Shown here in pieces: positions 1 to 13,884 of a stretch of 64,000 nucleotides of DNA (position 1 is the first letter of the stretch; each line of letters starts with the position of its first letter). This DNA comes from Monosiga brevicollis MX1 (Eukaryota > Opisthokonta > Choanoflagellata > Craspedida > Salpingoecidae): assembly GCF_000002865.3 (NCBI RefSeq), contig NW_001865062.1, positions 80,795 through 144,794 of the forward strand, in the 5' to 3' direction. The position numbers and the translations under genes are program-made. Under the pieces are notes generated by a model. The model saw only the letters and a list, made by a program, of their open reading frames with translations. It did not search any database and was not told the DNA's origin.

Positions 1-19
1 CCAACCGTCTCTTAGTTGC

Positions 20-1060
20 GAGGAACAGCGCTGCGCGCTTATCTTCGCCAACACACGGGCCTGGCGCGGGCCGAGTGGCTCTCAACCCTTCTCACAGCCG
101 ACGGGTAATCAATGCGCGCCTCGGATCGCTCGAACACTGACTCCACTCATGCTGCTGCTCCGTCTCCCGGCACGGCCTCTCGCCACGCAGACCTGCCACG
201 GCCAGTGAGCTTTTCTCCGAGAGCAACCAAGCTCATGCTTCCACATACAGCCATCTTCTGCGCTTCCAGCATCAGCTGGATGCAAAATACAATGTTTGTC
301 CTTCAGCTCATTGCTCTGCTATGCCAACGTCAAGCCCACCCACCTCACGCCGGGTGCCTTTGTCTAGCCGACCACGTCCCTGGTCGGCATGCCCATGGCC
401 ACGACGGTCTTTTTTGTGGCCATGAGTGCCTACGACGCCAATGCCACCCTATGCAATAGCAAAGCCATGCGCGAGGCAGGTCTCGTGCAGCAAAGCGCTT
501 CGCTGCTCGACCCATTCATTCCCATCTCATCTGGTCTGGACATCTGCGCTTGTCCTTTGCAGAAATTTGGCATGAGCGAGGTGCAGCATGGTCATGCCGC
601 GCTTGGTGGCCTGGCCAAGAGTCATAATTTTCAAGAGGTATGCAAGCCCCGTCCGCGTATTTGGAGTCGACCACCCGCCAGCTCACAGATGGACGGTGGC
701 CACCGTGGGGCAGTTTGATAAACTTAATAGTGGGCGCAGCTTTTTCGGGGGCTCTGGGCTGCAGCCAAGAATCAATGTGATCCGGGCCGTGGAGTTGCTG
801 ACTGAAGTACACGCCCCCCCAGCTCGCATTGAACCGTATATCAAGCTCGTCGGCGATGCAGATCAGCGCTACCAACTTGCGAGTCGAGCTCACTGTCATG
901 ACCTCGCCGTCGACGTGTGTCCTCCCCGGCGCCTAGTCCACTTCGCGTTGCTTGGAACGGGCGTGTCTCTCACTTTGGGCGTGCACTGATCTCTTAGACG
1001 CTTAACGAGCTCAAGCGCTGGGATGACTTGAACGCCTACGCCCTCAAGCCAGAGGTTTGA
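20..1060 (+). CDS. 3' exons of an unrecognised multi-exon gene (partial, enters from the left)
   Basis: I do not recognise this gene. A plausible exon runs from an AG near 15 to a GTAATC donor near 104 and reads as a helical, Leu/Ala/Arg-rich peptide. Another open stretch follows an AG near 372 and contains GMPMATTVFFVAMSAYDAN, a hydrophobic segment. A further exon follows the strong acceptor ending at 561 and reads KFGMSEVQHGHAALGGLAKS up to a GTATGC donor near 641. The last exon follows an AG at about 999, contains LKRWDDLNAYALKPEV and stops at 1058-1060. Phases between these pieces do not all agree in my reading, so the gene may contain further exons or be degraded. The strand is supported mainly by the acceptor-like sites and the clean terminal exon. 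The function is unknown. Confidence 0.35.
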
Positions 1061-1732
1061 CTTTTTGGTTTCGTCTTGGCGTGCCAGCTAGTGTGTAGCA
1101 CCCTCATCTCGCGGGCTGGCCATCTTGTGTTCAGATCAACTCAAATGCTGGATTGCAAGCACGCATCTACGCCCACCTCCGAGCGGCCGGTGATCGACAA
1201 CGCCGGTAGAACTAATTGTGTTCGAAACGATGGAGTTGGCGAGGGGTTCGGGCCTTCAAGACCCCGCTGCACAAGTGTAGAACGGGGGTTGGACACGTGA
1301 CACGTGACACTATTTTGACTTTTCTTCTTTTTCTTCTGATAATTGATTCACATGTCAATTGAACCACCAGAGCAATGGAGCGATGTGGTCGACCACGAAC
1401 ATCAAACAGCCTCAAGACCACCCGCGCGGCGGTAGATTCAGCGCAGCATAAAAAATAAAAGAGCTGCGCACGAGGCAGGGTCAAAGGACAAGGGGTCCCG
1501 CGGGGACAGAAGGAGCAAGTGTGCTCCATAGCATGGGCTTCACATGACATCAAGCCGGCAGTGTCCTTGGACCTGCTACATGGAGATGTACCGCCCAAGT
1601 GCCGAGTGCGTTTCACCAGCGCATTGATCAAATGGTTCCGCAGCCAGCGAGGAAGATTTCCCTCCTTAGAGAAATGCCAAAAGACCAATTCTCGGCATTG
1701 GACGGGCTCAATGTTGGTGCAGACCGATTCGT
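1061..1732. other. Intergenic stretch between convergent genes
   Basis: No supported gene is visible here. It lies between the 3' end of the leftmost gene (+) and the 3' end of the PAP2 gene (-). Two CACGTG palindromes sit at 1294-1299 and 1301-1306, one base apart. The longer open frames have no family signature and look like chance frames. Confidence 0.5.
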
Positions 1733-3237
1733 TTACAAACCACCATCGCTGATATCGTCATCAAAACCGTCCATGCTCACGGCCATCGAATCATCGACGA
1801 GCGGGGATGTCATGGCATCGGACTTGTGAAAGCCATGAATCACGGGGAGGTGGGTTGAGGAGCGTGCCAAGAGACGCGCCAGGAAGATGGTGCCGAGAAC
1901 AATGCCAATCAAGGATCCGGCAGTCACATCGGCAGGCGAGTGGCGGTGATCGACGATGCGGCTAATTGCGACATAGCTCGAGAAAAAGAGGGGCCACATG
2001 CAGAGGATGAAGAGCAGCTCGGTGTATCGGGCAGCTGCATAAGATTTCCAGCGCCCGTGATGCGTGCGAAAGTAGGTGTCCTGTATGACGTGTGCATTGG
2101 CCGACGTAGAAGGGGTGAGCGACTGACCAAAAACCGAATCTGGACCCTGATGGCAGGCGGAGCGACGGGAACACGTTACGTACGGCTCGGCGGAAAAAGG
2201 CGACCCAGAGACAATAGCCTGAGGCGAAGATGCCGCCAAATAGACTACCGCTGCTGTGGCCGGAGGGGAAGGACATGTTGCCGTCCCCAATACCGTAGAG
2301 ACAGACGACGTTGCCATCGTTGTCAAGAGAGATGGTGCCACCCACGCCGAGGCAGCGATGCTCATAGTCGGGGCGGGGTTCGGCCACCCAGTGCTTGGCC
2401 ATCTCTGTGTGCATCGCATCAAGGTCCAAGCGTTTGGTTGTTGGCATAATTGGAGCGCCATGAGCACAGAGATGTGTGTGGGCACCAGAGGAAGGAAGCC
2501 ATGGGGCTGCAGCTACGAGGACAAACCTGTCACGGCAAGGGTCCAGAGGAAGCCCTCCCAGCAAATGAGAAGAGCGTTGGTGGCCATGACGATGCGAAGG
2601 CGGCGTGGGCCATGTCTACCAGCGCAACATAGTTGTATGTGTCAGGGTTAAGAGTCGAAGTGTTGAGACAGCAGTGCACGGAAGAGAGCAAGGAGAAGAG
2701 GGCAGCGAGAGCGAGGAGGGCGTGAGGAATATGCTACGAACCGGACCACAAACATCTCAATGAGGGCTACGTAGGGACCAAGGAGAAAGCCATAGAGGAC
2801 AAAGGCCCAAGAAGGCACGCGTTCGCGCTCGGCCTTGAGAAAGGGGTACTCGCCGATTGTCACATTGGTCACGGGCCTGAATTGTGCACCGATGACATGA
2901 GGGGAACGTGGCACGGTGTCACAGGACAACGTTGCCTGCACACAGAAGAACCCAAGTGTATCCCAGGTCACGTCACGCACCAGTTTTGCTTTTGAACTGC
3001 CATGACAAAGTGGCAAAACACGAGGGCCAGTAGGGCGACCAGCAGTGAAGGCCATGACGTTTCCCGCAGCAGGGTCCTACACCAATGGAGTGGAGTCCAG
3101 CCGCAAAAGGTCAGCACGGCAAAAGCATAACCACGCCCATGGTCGCCATCACAAGGTGGGACTGCATGCGGAAGCGGTGTCCTCTAGTTATGGCCCACGA
3201 CTTACGCCAGCAGAGACAGGCGATTGGGTTCCGGCAT
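1733..3237 (-). CDS. PAP2-superfamily lipid phosphate phosphatase
   Basis: This is an integral membrane lipid phosphatase that should dephosphorylate phosphatidate, lysophosphatidate, diacylglycerol pyrophosphate or similar lipids. All three PAP2 catalytic motifs are present in order: K-x6-RP in KHWVAEPRPDYEHRC (about 2370-2410), PSGH in MSFPSGHSS (about 2265-2290), and SR-x5-H-x3-D in SRIVDHRHSPADVTAG (about 1925-1975). Upstream, FLKAERERVPSWAFVLYG resembles the segment before the second membrane helix in DPP1/LPP proteins. The chosen start, MPEPNRLSLLA, ends at a GTAAGT donor; splicing to an exon after an AG near 3095 adds the first helix (LLVALLALVFCHFVMA), and a further splice leads into PVTNVTIGEYPF. 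At least five introns are needed. The C-terminus is acidic and ends ..DDDISDGGL. The family call is firm. Plant/yeast LPP versus animal PLPP subtype is left open. Confidence 0.85.
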
Positions 3238-4442
3238 GTTGGATGGCGTTGGGCAAGAATGGCAGTTGTCCTGATTCCACGCACGCCAGAGGCCAAGGCC
3301 AGGCCAGAGTACGATGGTCAAGAATTGATCAACAGGCCCCTGCGCATGAATAAGAAGCACAAGAAGCAGTCATCATGTTAGCCCCCGCACGGCACGCACA
3401 GGCGAGAAAAGGCAGCGTGCCAGCTGCCAGTGTCAATACGCGGCGATCAGGGAGAGAGAGGGAGGGAGGGGACACTGACGCACGTTCACAAATGCAACCA
3501 CTGACACACGAGAAGTACGAGACGTCCAAGGCCGATGCAGGGCACATACCAAGCAGTCACGCCGAGTGGAGTCGAGGCGCGAGGACCAGGGAGTCGGGCT
3601 TGACGCACTGCCGTTGCTGTTGAGGAGAAAAATAAAAATGCGCGCGCGTTGCATCAACCTGACACTTGTAATAGCCTCAATCACACACACGTGTATGTCA
3701 GATCACACACACGCTCAACTCAATCCCAAAGCTAATTTAGCCTATTTTTCCCACACATTGGATGTAGAAAAGCCACACTTGAAGGATGTGATGTGATGAC
3801 TCAGGATGATGATGTTGCATGATGGTCACTCCAGTGATGACGAACAACTACGGGCGGCGGGGGCGCGCTCTTTAGGGCACTGATCACTGGCAACATGCAT
3901 GCTCAATAGCCAGCGTTTGGGGGCGGCGGGGGCGGGGTTGCGGGTTGGATACATCCTCTCACTGTCTGGCTGTCTAAGTGTGTGATGGGAGACTTGGAGG
4001 TAACGGCTGCCATTTCTTCATCACAACCCGTCCACAGATTGGCTTGATGTAATCACGAGACAATCTAGATGGCTCTGTGTGTGTGTGGGGGGGGGGGGGA
4101 GGGTGGGTGCTCCTCCCCGCTCGCTGCTCTGGCCTTGCTGTGCTCTGCACCGGCCCTGTACCGGCGCAGCACCAGCTTGATAAGAAGTTGATTGCCCATC
4201 CGTTGTAGGGAATACGGTGGACGTCTCCCAGTGCCATGGTGGTCCTGTGTCCCATATTCAAGTGCGCTGTGTCCCATCCCACGAGCAGCTGGACTTAAGG
4301 CATCTCGCTTCAACCGCAGATGCATGGCCAAGGCCAAACCTCGCACAATGGCATGACAGTCACATCTGCACCCAATGACTCAACTAGCCCGATTAACAGG
4401 AACAGGCGTAAAAATGCCCGCCCTCCGATCTCATCATGACTC
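3238..4442. other. Intergenic stretch upstream of the PAP2 gene
   Basis: No gene is supported. It holds the 5' flank of the PAP2 gene and the 3' flank of the LRR gene, both on the minus strand. A G-run lies at about 4087-4099 and GA/GGGA-rich sequence at about 3450-3475. Open frames here are short, Pro/Arg/Ser-rich and lack motifs. Confidence 0.5.
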
Positions 4443-4617
4443 TTAGCCGTATTTGATCACCTCGCACGGGGTACCATCTGGATAATGGCCATAAAAGTCA
4501 CAATAGCTTGCCATGTCTTGTTGGGCCAAGGCCTCAAACAACTTTAACCCTGAGTTTGCGCAAGCGAGCACGGGTCAGAAACCACCCGTGTTTGGTGTGC
4601 CTGGCTCAAAAGAAAAG

Positions 4618-4660
<43 letters not shown>

Positions 4661-7231
4661 CGACTCACCTCGCGGCGGCATGGCCTCCCACAAATCGACC
4701 ATAATCCCAGCCATGCGCGGGCCAGTGGGATTGGACAGCACGGTCGTCAGAGCTGGTCGCACCGCAACACCAAAGTGCTACCCGGCAGCCATCAAAAGAA
4801 GAAGGGGCACGGCAGCATGAGTGGTCGACGCCGACCTGTGAGGGATGCCGTTGTCCCACGTCTTTCTCTCTCTTTACCTACCATGTATGCGTTGAGGGGT
4901 TCGGCGTGGGTGTGGCGTAGGCTGCGCATGGCCGTGTTGTACGGTAATCGAAAGGCGGCCGCCAAAGACGCTCGCTCTTCCCCAGCTGATACGAAGCACA
5001 AATTGCAGTGCCACCGTGCACCATAAGAATGTTGTGAGGCAAGCATGTCGGCCAACTCCAGTGAGCCCCGTCAATGGACTCGCTGTACGCTCCCCAAGAA
5101 TTCGTCCCATCCCGTGCACGCCCTCGTCGTACCAGAGTGGGCTTCCGACGTTGCAAACCATTCTTGGACAAACTGAAGCAGCCCAGGCCCTTCATCCGCA
5201 AGCAACGCTTCGTGTTCTTGGGCCAAACGCTACGCCACCCAGAAAAATCGAGATGTGAGCGGGGTCTGGTGGTATTCGCAACGGCAAAGTAGGCGCAAAG
5301 GTCGAAACCAGTGTGTGTGTTCGCCCATACTCACGCAAGCAAACGCGAGGGTCTGATCGTCGGCGCGCTCGTGGCGCCAGCGCGACGGTTTGGCTTTTGC
5401 TTCAACCGCTACAGGTGCAACCGTGTCCACCTCTTCCTGTCCTGGTTCTTCGTTACACTCGGGCGCGCCTGCTTCACCTGGACCCGGGGACGTGGCCTCG
5501 GCCTCACTCTCGGCCTCATCAATCACATCCACGGCGCTGCCCACGCTAAGACCAAGCTCTGAGGCAGTGGCAACCTCTGATTCGGAGACACCGGGCAGCG
5601 AGCCTTCTTCGCTAACGCTGTCCATGAGCCGAGAGAGCCGCTCAAGCCGGGTGCTCCGCTATCCACCAGAAACAACAAGTACGCCAATTGGGAACGAGAG
5701 CGAGCGAGAGTGAGGGGTGAAGGGCGAGGGGCGGTTGGGCGCGACGGCGCGTGGCGATGAAGCGACTACCCGCACCCGTGAGTCGCCGCTGCGACGGCGT
5801 GGCGCCGGGACCTCTGTGTCGGGATCGACCACGACTTGCAAAGGCACATGATCACTGGGTGCAAGGTCGTTGTTCTCGTAGTCCTCGGGCATCGGTGCCG
5901 GTGCCGCAGGGCCCTGCGGTGTGACAGCTGGTGTGACATGGCTGTTGAGAGCAGGGGCAAGAGAAAGGTGTGGCGCAGGCGAGTGCATTCACCCACCAGC
6001 ATCAAGATTGATTTCAGCCGCCAGCTGCTGCAAGTCCTGCAGATCCACATTGATTTCGGGTTCTGGCTCGGGCTCGGGCTCGGGCTCTGACTCGGGCTCG
6101 GGTTCTGGCTCGGGCTCGGGCTTTGTACCAGGCTCTGACTCGGGTTGTTTTGAAGCGGCTTGGGGTTCTGATGGGTTGATGGATGTCGAAGGAGACGGCA
6201 CCTTGAAGTCGGAAGGAACTGTTTTGGCCGACAGCGGCAATGTGGTTGTTTTGGAGGGGCGTTCGACCTCCTCAACGCGATGCGTGTCGAGAAAGTGGAG
6301 GTGGGGCAGGGTTCGGACGATGGTTGAGCGATAGACGGCACACTGCTCCTCTGAATGACCCAACATTTCGTGGCGGCTGCCGGGATTCATCATCAAGCTG
6401 AGGAATGAAAGTTGTGGGCACGCAGCTGCCAGCACCTCCTGTCAATGAGGACATGCACGCCCAAATTTTCAGAATGAGAGGAAGGAGAAAGAGAATGGCA
6501 CTGGCACAAACAGCGTGGTGGAGTTGGAGGGGTACCGCAAGCTGCGCGTAGTCGGTGATGGCGTTGCGATTGAGGGATAAGGAGGTGCAGGTGGGCAGGG
6601 GCGGCAGTTTGGCATGACTGGTGATTTCGTTGTGGTCGAGCACCAAGTCCTAGCGGTGAGCAGCACCATCAACGCGTGTGAGGAGAACCAGCCCCTGTCG
6701 CAGTACGCAGGGCCAGTGGAACCCCTGATCGACTTGAAAATAAACAAGATGCCAGATTCCGGTTGGTGAATAGGGTCCTGGCGCGTGCGCACCTTGAGAT
6801 TGGGGAACAGCGTCAGGAAGGCGAGATCATCGTCCGTCAACTCGCAGCCCGTCAAGTCCAGCCTGTGAGAGCATCCCTCTGGTGAGACCTAGGCCTTGGT
6901 CAAAGCCCACACCATGTAATGGTGACGACCCTGGGAGGGTGACTGACCCGTGCAGGTTCTCCAACGCCTCGGGTGCACAAGAACTCCACACATCCGCCGG
7001 CCAAGCGCTCACGGGCTCGTACGCACAGCTCAGCTACAAGACGCAGAAGCCGACCCAAGCCCCCAGTGAGTATGTCCACATCGTCACCACATCACCCCCA
7101 CCCCCACCCCCGCTTTATACCATCACCCCGCTTCACATCACCCACACTCCACACCCTTCCCCAGGCTTACGCACCCGATCACGGCTCAGGCGACCGATCG
7201 CAAAGCCCTTCTCCTCCCTCGACTCAGTCAT
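4443..7231 (-). CDS. LRMDA-like leucine-rich-repeat protein with acidic linker and unknown C-terminal domain
   Basis: Exon 1 starts MTESREEKGFAIGRLSRDR and ends at a GTGCGTAAG donor. Splicing in phase gives LSCAYEPVSAWPADVW, then GLDLTGCELTDDDLAFL (about 6805-6862), VLDHNEITSHAKLPPLP, SLSLNRNAITDYAQL and an LRR cap containing LSFLSLMMNP and LPHLHFLDTHRVEEVER (about 6270-6440). This order and cap resemble LRMDA-type small LRR proteins. After it come a Glu/Pro repeat (about 6060-6130), a Ser/Glu-rich linker (about 5300-5640) and a helical C-terminal half: LLQFVQEWFATSEAH, FRLPYNTAMRSLRHTHAEPL, LSNPTGPRMAGIMVDLWEAM, and a last exon ending YPDGTPCEVIKYG before the stop at 4443-4445. I do not recognise the C-terminal half. 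One junction, near 5071, contains a stop unless an unusually short 33-nt intron is removed. A 40-nt A-run (on the + strand) lies in the last intron. Confidence 0.65.
4618..4657. repeat. Uninterrupted 40-nt poly(A) tract (+ strand)
   Basis: It lies inside the last intron of the minus-strand LRR gene, where it reads as poly(T) between the donor and the acceptor near 4552. It could serve as an extended polypyrimidine tract. I see no flanking target-site duplication or SINE body, so I call it a simple repeat. Confidence 0.9.
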
Positions 7232-7850
7232 GACGCCCCGTCGTCGTTCGCCGACACAGAGAGAGAGAGAGAGCGCGCGCGCAGAAGAACGACAGAGAGA
7301 CGGAGAGTTCCGGGTCGTTCAGCTGGTAAAATCAAGGTGTAGCACAACGTTGTTCAGAGATGTGAACCGATGTTAAAATGTCAGATCAATTATCGAGTTT
7401 GGCTGACAAATAAGAAGAAGCTGACAAATGTACAACAAGCATAGACGACTTTAACCGGGTTTTTTCTCCGTTCTTTGCCTGACTCAGTCTTGACAACAAA
7501 ACTACAGCAAACTTTTGGCCCCATTGTCTCTTCCGATATTTCCATGTGATGCATGCTCTCTGCTTTTACCTCTGAAATACTGCTATGAAATATGAATACT
7601 CGGCCCCCCTCTCTACCAGCTGCACCCTTCTGATCATCATCTCTCAAGGCAAAAATTTTGATCTCTCTCTCTCTCACGCGCGCGCGCGCTGTCGCACTGT
7701 GCTGTCGCTGGTTGACGAGCAAACGCTGGGTGGTGGCGTCTGGGGCTTGATTGCTGTTGAGGCGCCTCGGTGGAGCACACAGGTGGACGGCCCTGGCACC
7801 ACCGGTTGTTGTTGTTGGCGGGGTTGAAAACAGCGCGGCGGCACAGCAAC
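7232..7850. other. Divergent intergenic region between the LRR gene and the DHHC gene
   Basis: It is the shared upstream region of the minus-strand LRR gene and the plus-strand DHHC gene. It contains a GA/CG dinucleotide patch (about 7258-7282) and a CT then CG patch (about 7664-7691). No gene or RNA is supported. It presumably holds both promoters, though I see no clear TATA element. Confidence 0.5.
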
Positions 7851-9129
7851 ATGCCAACCATCAAGGATGAGTTTGTACGGCGGCACGGGTTGGAATGGCC
7901 GCTCAACAACCAGCAGATTGGGGCCTGGGTCTTCATTGCCTACTTTGCCCTGATTCTCTTTGGTGGCTTGGCCCCCAACGTTGCCGTTCGCTGGCAAGCC
8001 TTGGCCTTTTTTGGACCCGGGATTCTCTTTGGCGTGCACGCCGTGACCTTGGCCGTCTGCACCTGCATGGACCCCGCGGATCCGGCCGTGCGCTACGACC
8101 TGGCTCGGCCCACCACAATTGACCGCAGCCAACGCAAACATGTGATTATGAACCAAGAGTGCTACTTTTGTCAGGTGCGCGTCAGCTCCACGGCCAAGCA
8201 CTGCAGCGCTTGCAACAAGTGCGTGTCGGACTTTGACCATCATTGCCGCTGGATGAACAATTGCGTTGGTGGTCGCACCTACAAGCTCTTCTTCGTCAGC
8301 ATCCTTGCCGGTGCCCTCGGGACCGCGGCCCTCTTTGCGCTGCTCTTTTACCTCCTCATCGCTCTCCACGCCTTCCGTGATTCCGATCATCTGCACCTCA
8401 GCCCTGATCGCCGAGGTTTGAACCCCTGCAGCTGACCCCAGGCTTTTCGACAAGGCCCAGCGCTGCCCCTGCATTCGAGCCCACGGTCTCACCGGCTGCG
8501 CTGCTTGCTTGTTCGTTTTTTTTTTCTTCCTTTTTTTTTGCTTTCTTCCTTGCCGGTTTCGCTCTGAATAGACTTGCAGGTCCTGGGCCACGATGTAACG
8601 GATGCCGGCATGACAGTTTTATTGGTTGTGACCATCATCTTGAACGGCCTCGCGGCCTTTATGCTCTGGCAGCTCTTGACCTTTCATATCATGCTCAGTA
8701 CGTTGATCAAAGTTGCAAGCCAGCCTTTTCCGGTAGCCGGGCCACACTTTGTCCATCACGCACCAACCCCTTTGGTTGTTCTTCTTGTGGTCTCTTTTTT
8801 TTTTTTTTTCCTTTTGAGCTTTTGCGCGGGGCACAAGATGCTCACCTATGGCGACCACTCTGCATGTTTGTGCGACTCGGGCGGATCCGTGCACTCAAGT
8901 TTCCAACAAAATGTCGACGTTCGAGTTCATCAAGAAGCAACGGGCGGAGGAGGAGGCACGGTTGGCAGCCGAGGCCGAGGAGGAGGCCAATCCCAAAAAT
9001 GCGGCTACTCCCAACACACGCTGCCGAGCGTTTCGTGATTGCTGCTCTGCCCGCTCCAATCGGGTGGGACCATCCGGTGGCAAGCCCATGGAGGCCGTCG
9101 AAGCTCAGCAAGCCCCGAGCCCGCCGTGA
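7851..9129 (+). CDS. DHHC-type protein S-palmitoyltransferase
   Basis: This membrane enzyme transfers palmitate to protein cysteines. The exons 7851-8415, 8572-8697 and 8900-9129 join in frame (921 nt, 306 residues). The start is [20 protein letters not shown]. Two N-terminal hydrophobic helices ([15 protein letters not shown] and [20 protein letters not shown]) precede the Cys-rich domain, which runs [20 protein letters not shown] and then [18 protein letters not shown] with the catalytic DHHC. Two more helices follow (about 8290-8370 and 8605-8690), and the second splice restores [17 protein letters not shown], the usual post-TM4 segment. The cytosolic end is a Glu/Ala-rich helix then a Ser/Arg-rich tail. 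The layout resembles ZDHHC1/ZDHHC11-type enzymes, but the substrate cannot be read from sequence. A GTGAGT overlaps the stop, so a further exon is possible. Confidence 0.9.
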
Positions 9130-11607
<2,478 letters not shown>

Positions 11608-12006
11608 AGAACCATCAACTTTCGGAGGATTGTTGAACAATTGGAGTTGATTGGATTGCTTTTGCTTGATTGCTCTTGGGTCTCTCTCTGGCTGATCGTT
11701 GCTTTCCTACTCTGCACCGCCGCTTGACTGATTTTTTTTATTTTTTTTTCCCCTTGAGAAGTATCCGACGTTTCCCCGAGTACGCGCGAGGCTGCCGATC
11801 ACATGGCCCTACAGTAGTGCTGCTCCCCTTTTGTTTGCAGTTGACACACCTATCCTCATCCATCACGCCCCAATCAACCGAAAACTGGCAAGTTGTCCAC
11901 ACACACACACACACACACACCCGACGTATGAACATGTAAATACCCCTCAGCAGCAGCAACATTGCCGCCGCCAAATTGGCAAAGTCGGAACTGACGCCTG
12001 AACGCC

Positions 12007-12085
<79 letters not shown>

Positions 12086-12266
12086 AAAAACCGTTTCAAA
12101 CCGTTAAAGAATGATCATCTCTCTTCTCTTCTCTCTCTCTCTCTCTCTTTCTCTCACGTAGCTTCTCTGATTCAGTGTTGATGATAAGCTTGTCAGCATT
12201 TCAGCATGAACCTGCTTCTCTGACACAACCTCTGCACGGCTGCGTAGTGCCAGCGAACAAGCGATC
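11608..12266. other. Intergenic region with AC microsatellites
   Basis: It contains a short (AC) run at about 11899-11920, a long (AC)n tract at about 12010-12082 and a CT-rich tract at about 12120-12157 just upstream of RMI1. No gene is supported. Confidence 0.6.
12010..12082. repeat. (AC)n microsatellite
   Basis: About 36 uninterrupted AC units lie between the FMO gene and RMI1. Chance open frames made of Cys-Val repeats cross it on the minus strand and are not genes. Confidence 0.95.
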
Positions 12267-13884
12267 ATGGAGGCGACACGGCAGCGCTTCCGTTCGTTGC
12301 ACGCGCTGGTGGACGATGCTTGGCTTCGTGCAGCGACGCAACAACACGTATGACCTGTCAGCGGCTGGGCATGAACCTCATCACCTCAAGATCGCACCGC
12401 TTTGGTGTCCGTGCATTCATGTCATCTTGTGTTTTTGGCAGCGAGCTTGGAACGACCTCTACGCAGCTTGGCTGAACACCGACTTGAGTGCATCCGTTCA
12501 GCAACACCCAGGCCCGGCCTGGTCTGCTGAATGGACCAGCTTGCCACACCCCGTGCTATTACAGGTCAACGCGTTGCTCGACGTGAGCCAAAGTGCCTAC
12601 AGTCAGCTCGAAGAGGCCGAGCGCGTGGCTGAGCGCCGACGTGGTGTCGACACCACCTTGGACAGCGATGAGCCTGCACCCAGCATTTCAAACACCCGCG
12701 CCAATCGCATCCTCAAGATCAAAATGACTGATGGTCTTCACGAAATCAAGGGCGTCGAAATTAAGCCCCTGCCCCAGCTCCAGCCAGCTATGACTCCTGG
12801 CTGCAAGGTTTGTTGCGCTCGCACCCAGCCCAGAGCCCATCGTCACTGCCCATCATTCCCGGCCTCTCCCAAACATGCCCCTGTTCATGCCCCGCCAGTT
12901 GCAAGTGGCTGCAGGTACGCCAGTGGTGCGCAACCTCCTGCTTCTCGAACCGGGTAACACAAAAGTCCTGGGCGGACAAGTCCCCGCCCTCGAGCCTCAG
13001 TCAGGTCACTTGGCTGTGTTACGTGCTTGCTTCGGGTGCGTGGCCCGAACACAACTATCACTTGCATGGGTCGTGCGGGGATAACGCCCCTTTTTTTTTA
13101 ATCTCTTTCGCTGTGTCACGCGGCTCGCCCTGCATTTCCTGGTTTTCCTTGCTCCAGGATTGAGCCAAGCGAGACAGGTGCAGAGCCCCCTGATACCCGC
13201 GTCCCCGCGTCAGCGGCCAATCTTTCGCATGACGATACCCCAGACGTCGTGCACGACCTGGATATTGATGCCCACCTTCAAATGGCTGAGGAAGCCTTTC
13301 ACCAGAAACAGCAACACCAACACCAACAACAACAACAACAACAACAACACCAAAACCAACATCAAGGACAACAACAACAACAAAACCAACATCAAGGACA
13401 ACAACAACAAAATTCGTCAAGGCACACGAAATCGGGGCGAGAAGCGACTGGTTTGCCATCGGCAGCGAATGCTACGCTACACGCTGCTTCAGCGACCCCT
13501 AAGAAAGCACGCCACCTGGTTCCCGTGGCCGAAGTGGGCCATAAGCGTCAGTGGTTTAAAGGCCGCCTCGCCGCCTTTGATGGCAACCTGGCTGCAGAAC
13601 GTGAGGGCTGGCGCCTTGTCGCCCACTTTGCCTTGGATCAAGTGGATGGAGATTGCCGTGCCAGGCTCAGCAACGATATTCTTACCCGCATTATCGGGTT
13701 CACGGCTCCAGACTTTCGCCACCAACGACGTGCTGCCAAGACTGACCCAAGCCTCAAAGCACACCTCAAGTCTCGCCTCGAACATGCCAACGAAGAGCTT
13801 CTGGCCCTGGCTGGTCGGCTACGGCTTGAGGCACAGCCCGACGAAATTCCCATGCTCGTTGCATGGGTCCCAGAAAAGTCTTGA
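12267..13884 (+). CDS. RMI1: RMI1, RecQ-mediated genome instability protein 1
   Basis: RMI1 is the OB-fold partner of topoisomerase III and a BLM-type helicase in the nuclear dissolvasome that resolves double Holliday junctions. Exons 12267-12347, 12442-12807, 12899-13035 and 13158-13884 join exactly in frame (1,311 nt, 436 residues). The N-terminal helical part contains LLQVNALLDVSQSAYSQLEE. The OB-fold core reads ILKIKMTDGLHEIKGVEIKP, then TPGCK across an intron, then VRNLLLLEPGNTKVLGGQVP, matching the family pattern of a TDG strand, a PGxK turn and a VLGG strand. The acidic linker continues into a Gln/His-rich run (about 13309-13410) and a basic C-terminal region of no recognised fold. The region after about residue 260 is probably fast-evolving. 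A second OB fold is not evident. Confidence 0.85.
13309..13410 (+). repeat. CAA/CAC/CAT trinucleotide repeat coding a Gln/His/Asn-rich tract in RMI1
   Basis: The tract is read as Gln with His and Asn interruptions in the RMI1 frame. It includes two copies of an 18-20 nt unit built around AACCAACATCAAGGACAAC, which suggests slippage or short tandem duplication. It lies in the linker, away from the OB fold. Confidence 0.85.

Noticed and set aside
516-899. 127-codon minus-strand open frame across the leftmost gene
   Set aside because: It overlaps acceptor-flanked plus-strand exons and carries no recognisable family motif; the plus-strand reading has a clean terminal exon.
1212-1688. 158-codon minus-strand open frame
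   Set aside because: No motif, Cys/Arg-rich by composition, and no agreement with splice signals; it lies in the region between two 3' ends.
4618-4657. Poly(A) tail of a retroposed SINE or processed pseudogene
   Set aside because: No element body, no target-site duplication seen, and it sits within an intron next to an acceptor.
11738-12083. Cys-Val repeat protein on the minus strand
   Set aside because: Pure translation of the (AC)n microsatellite.
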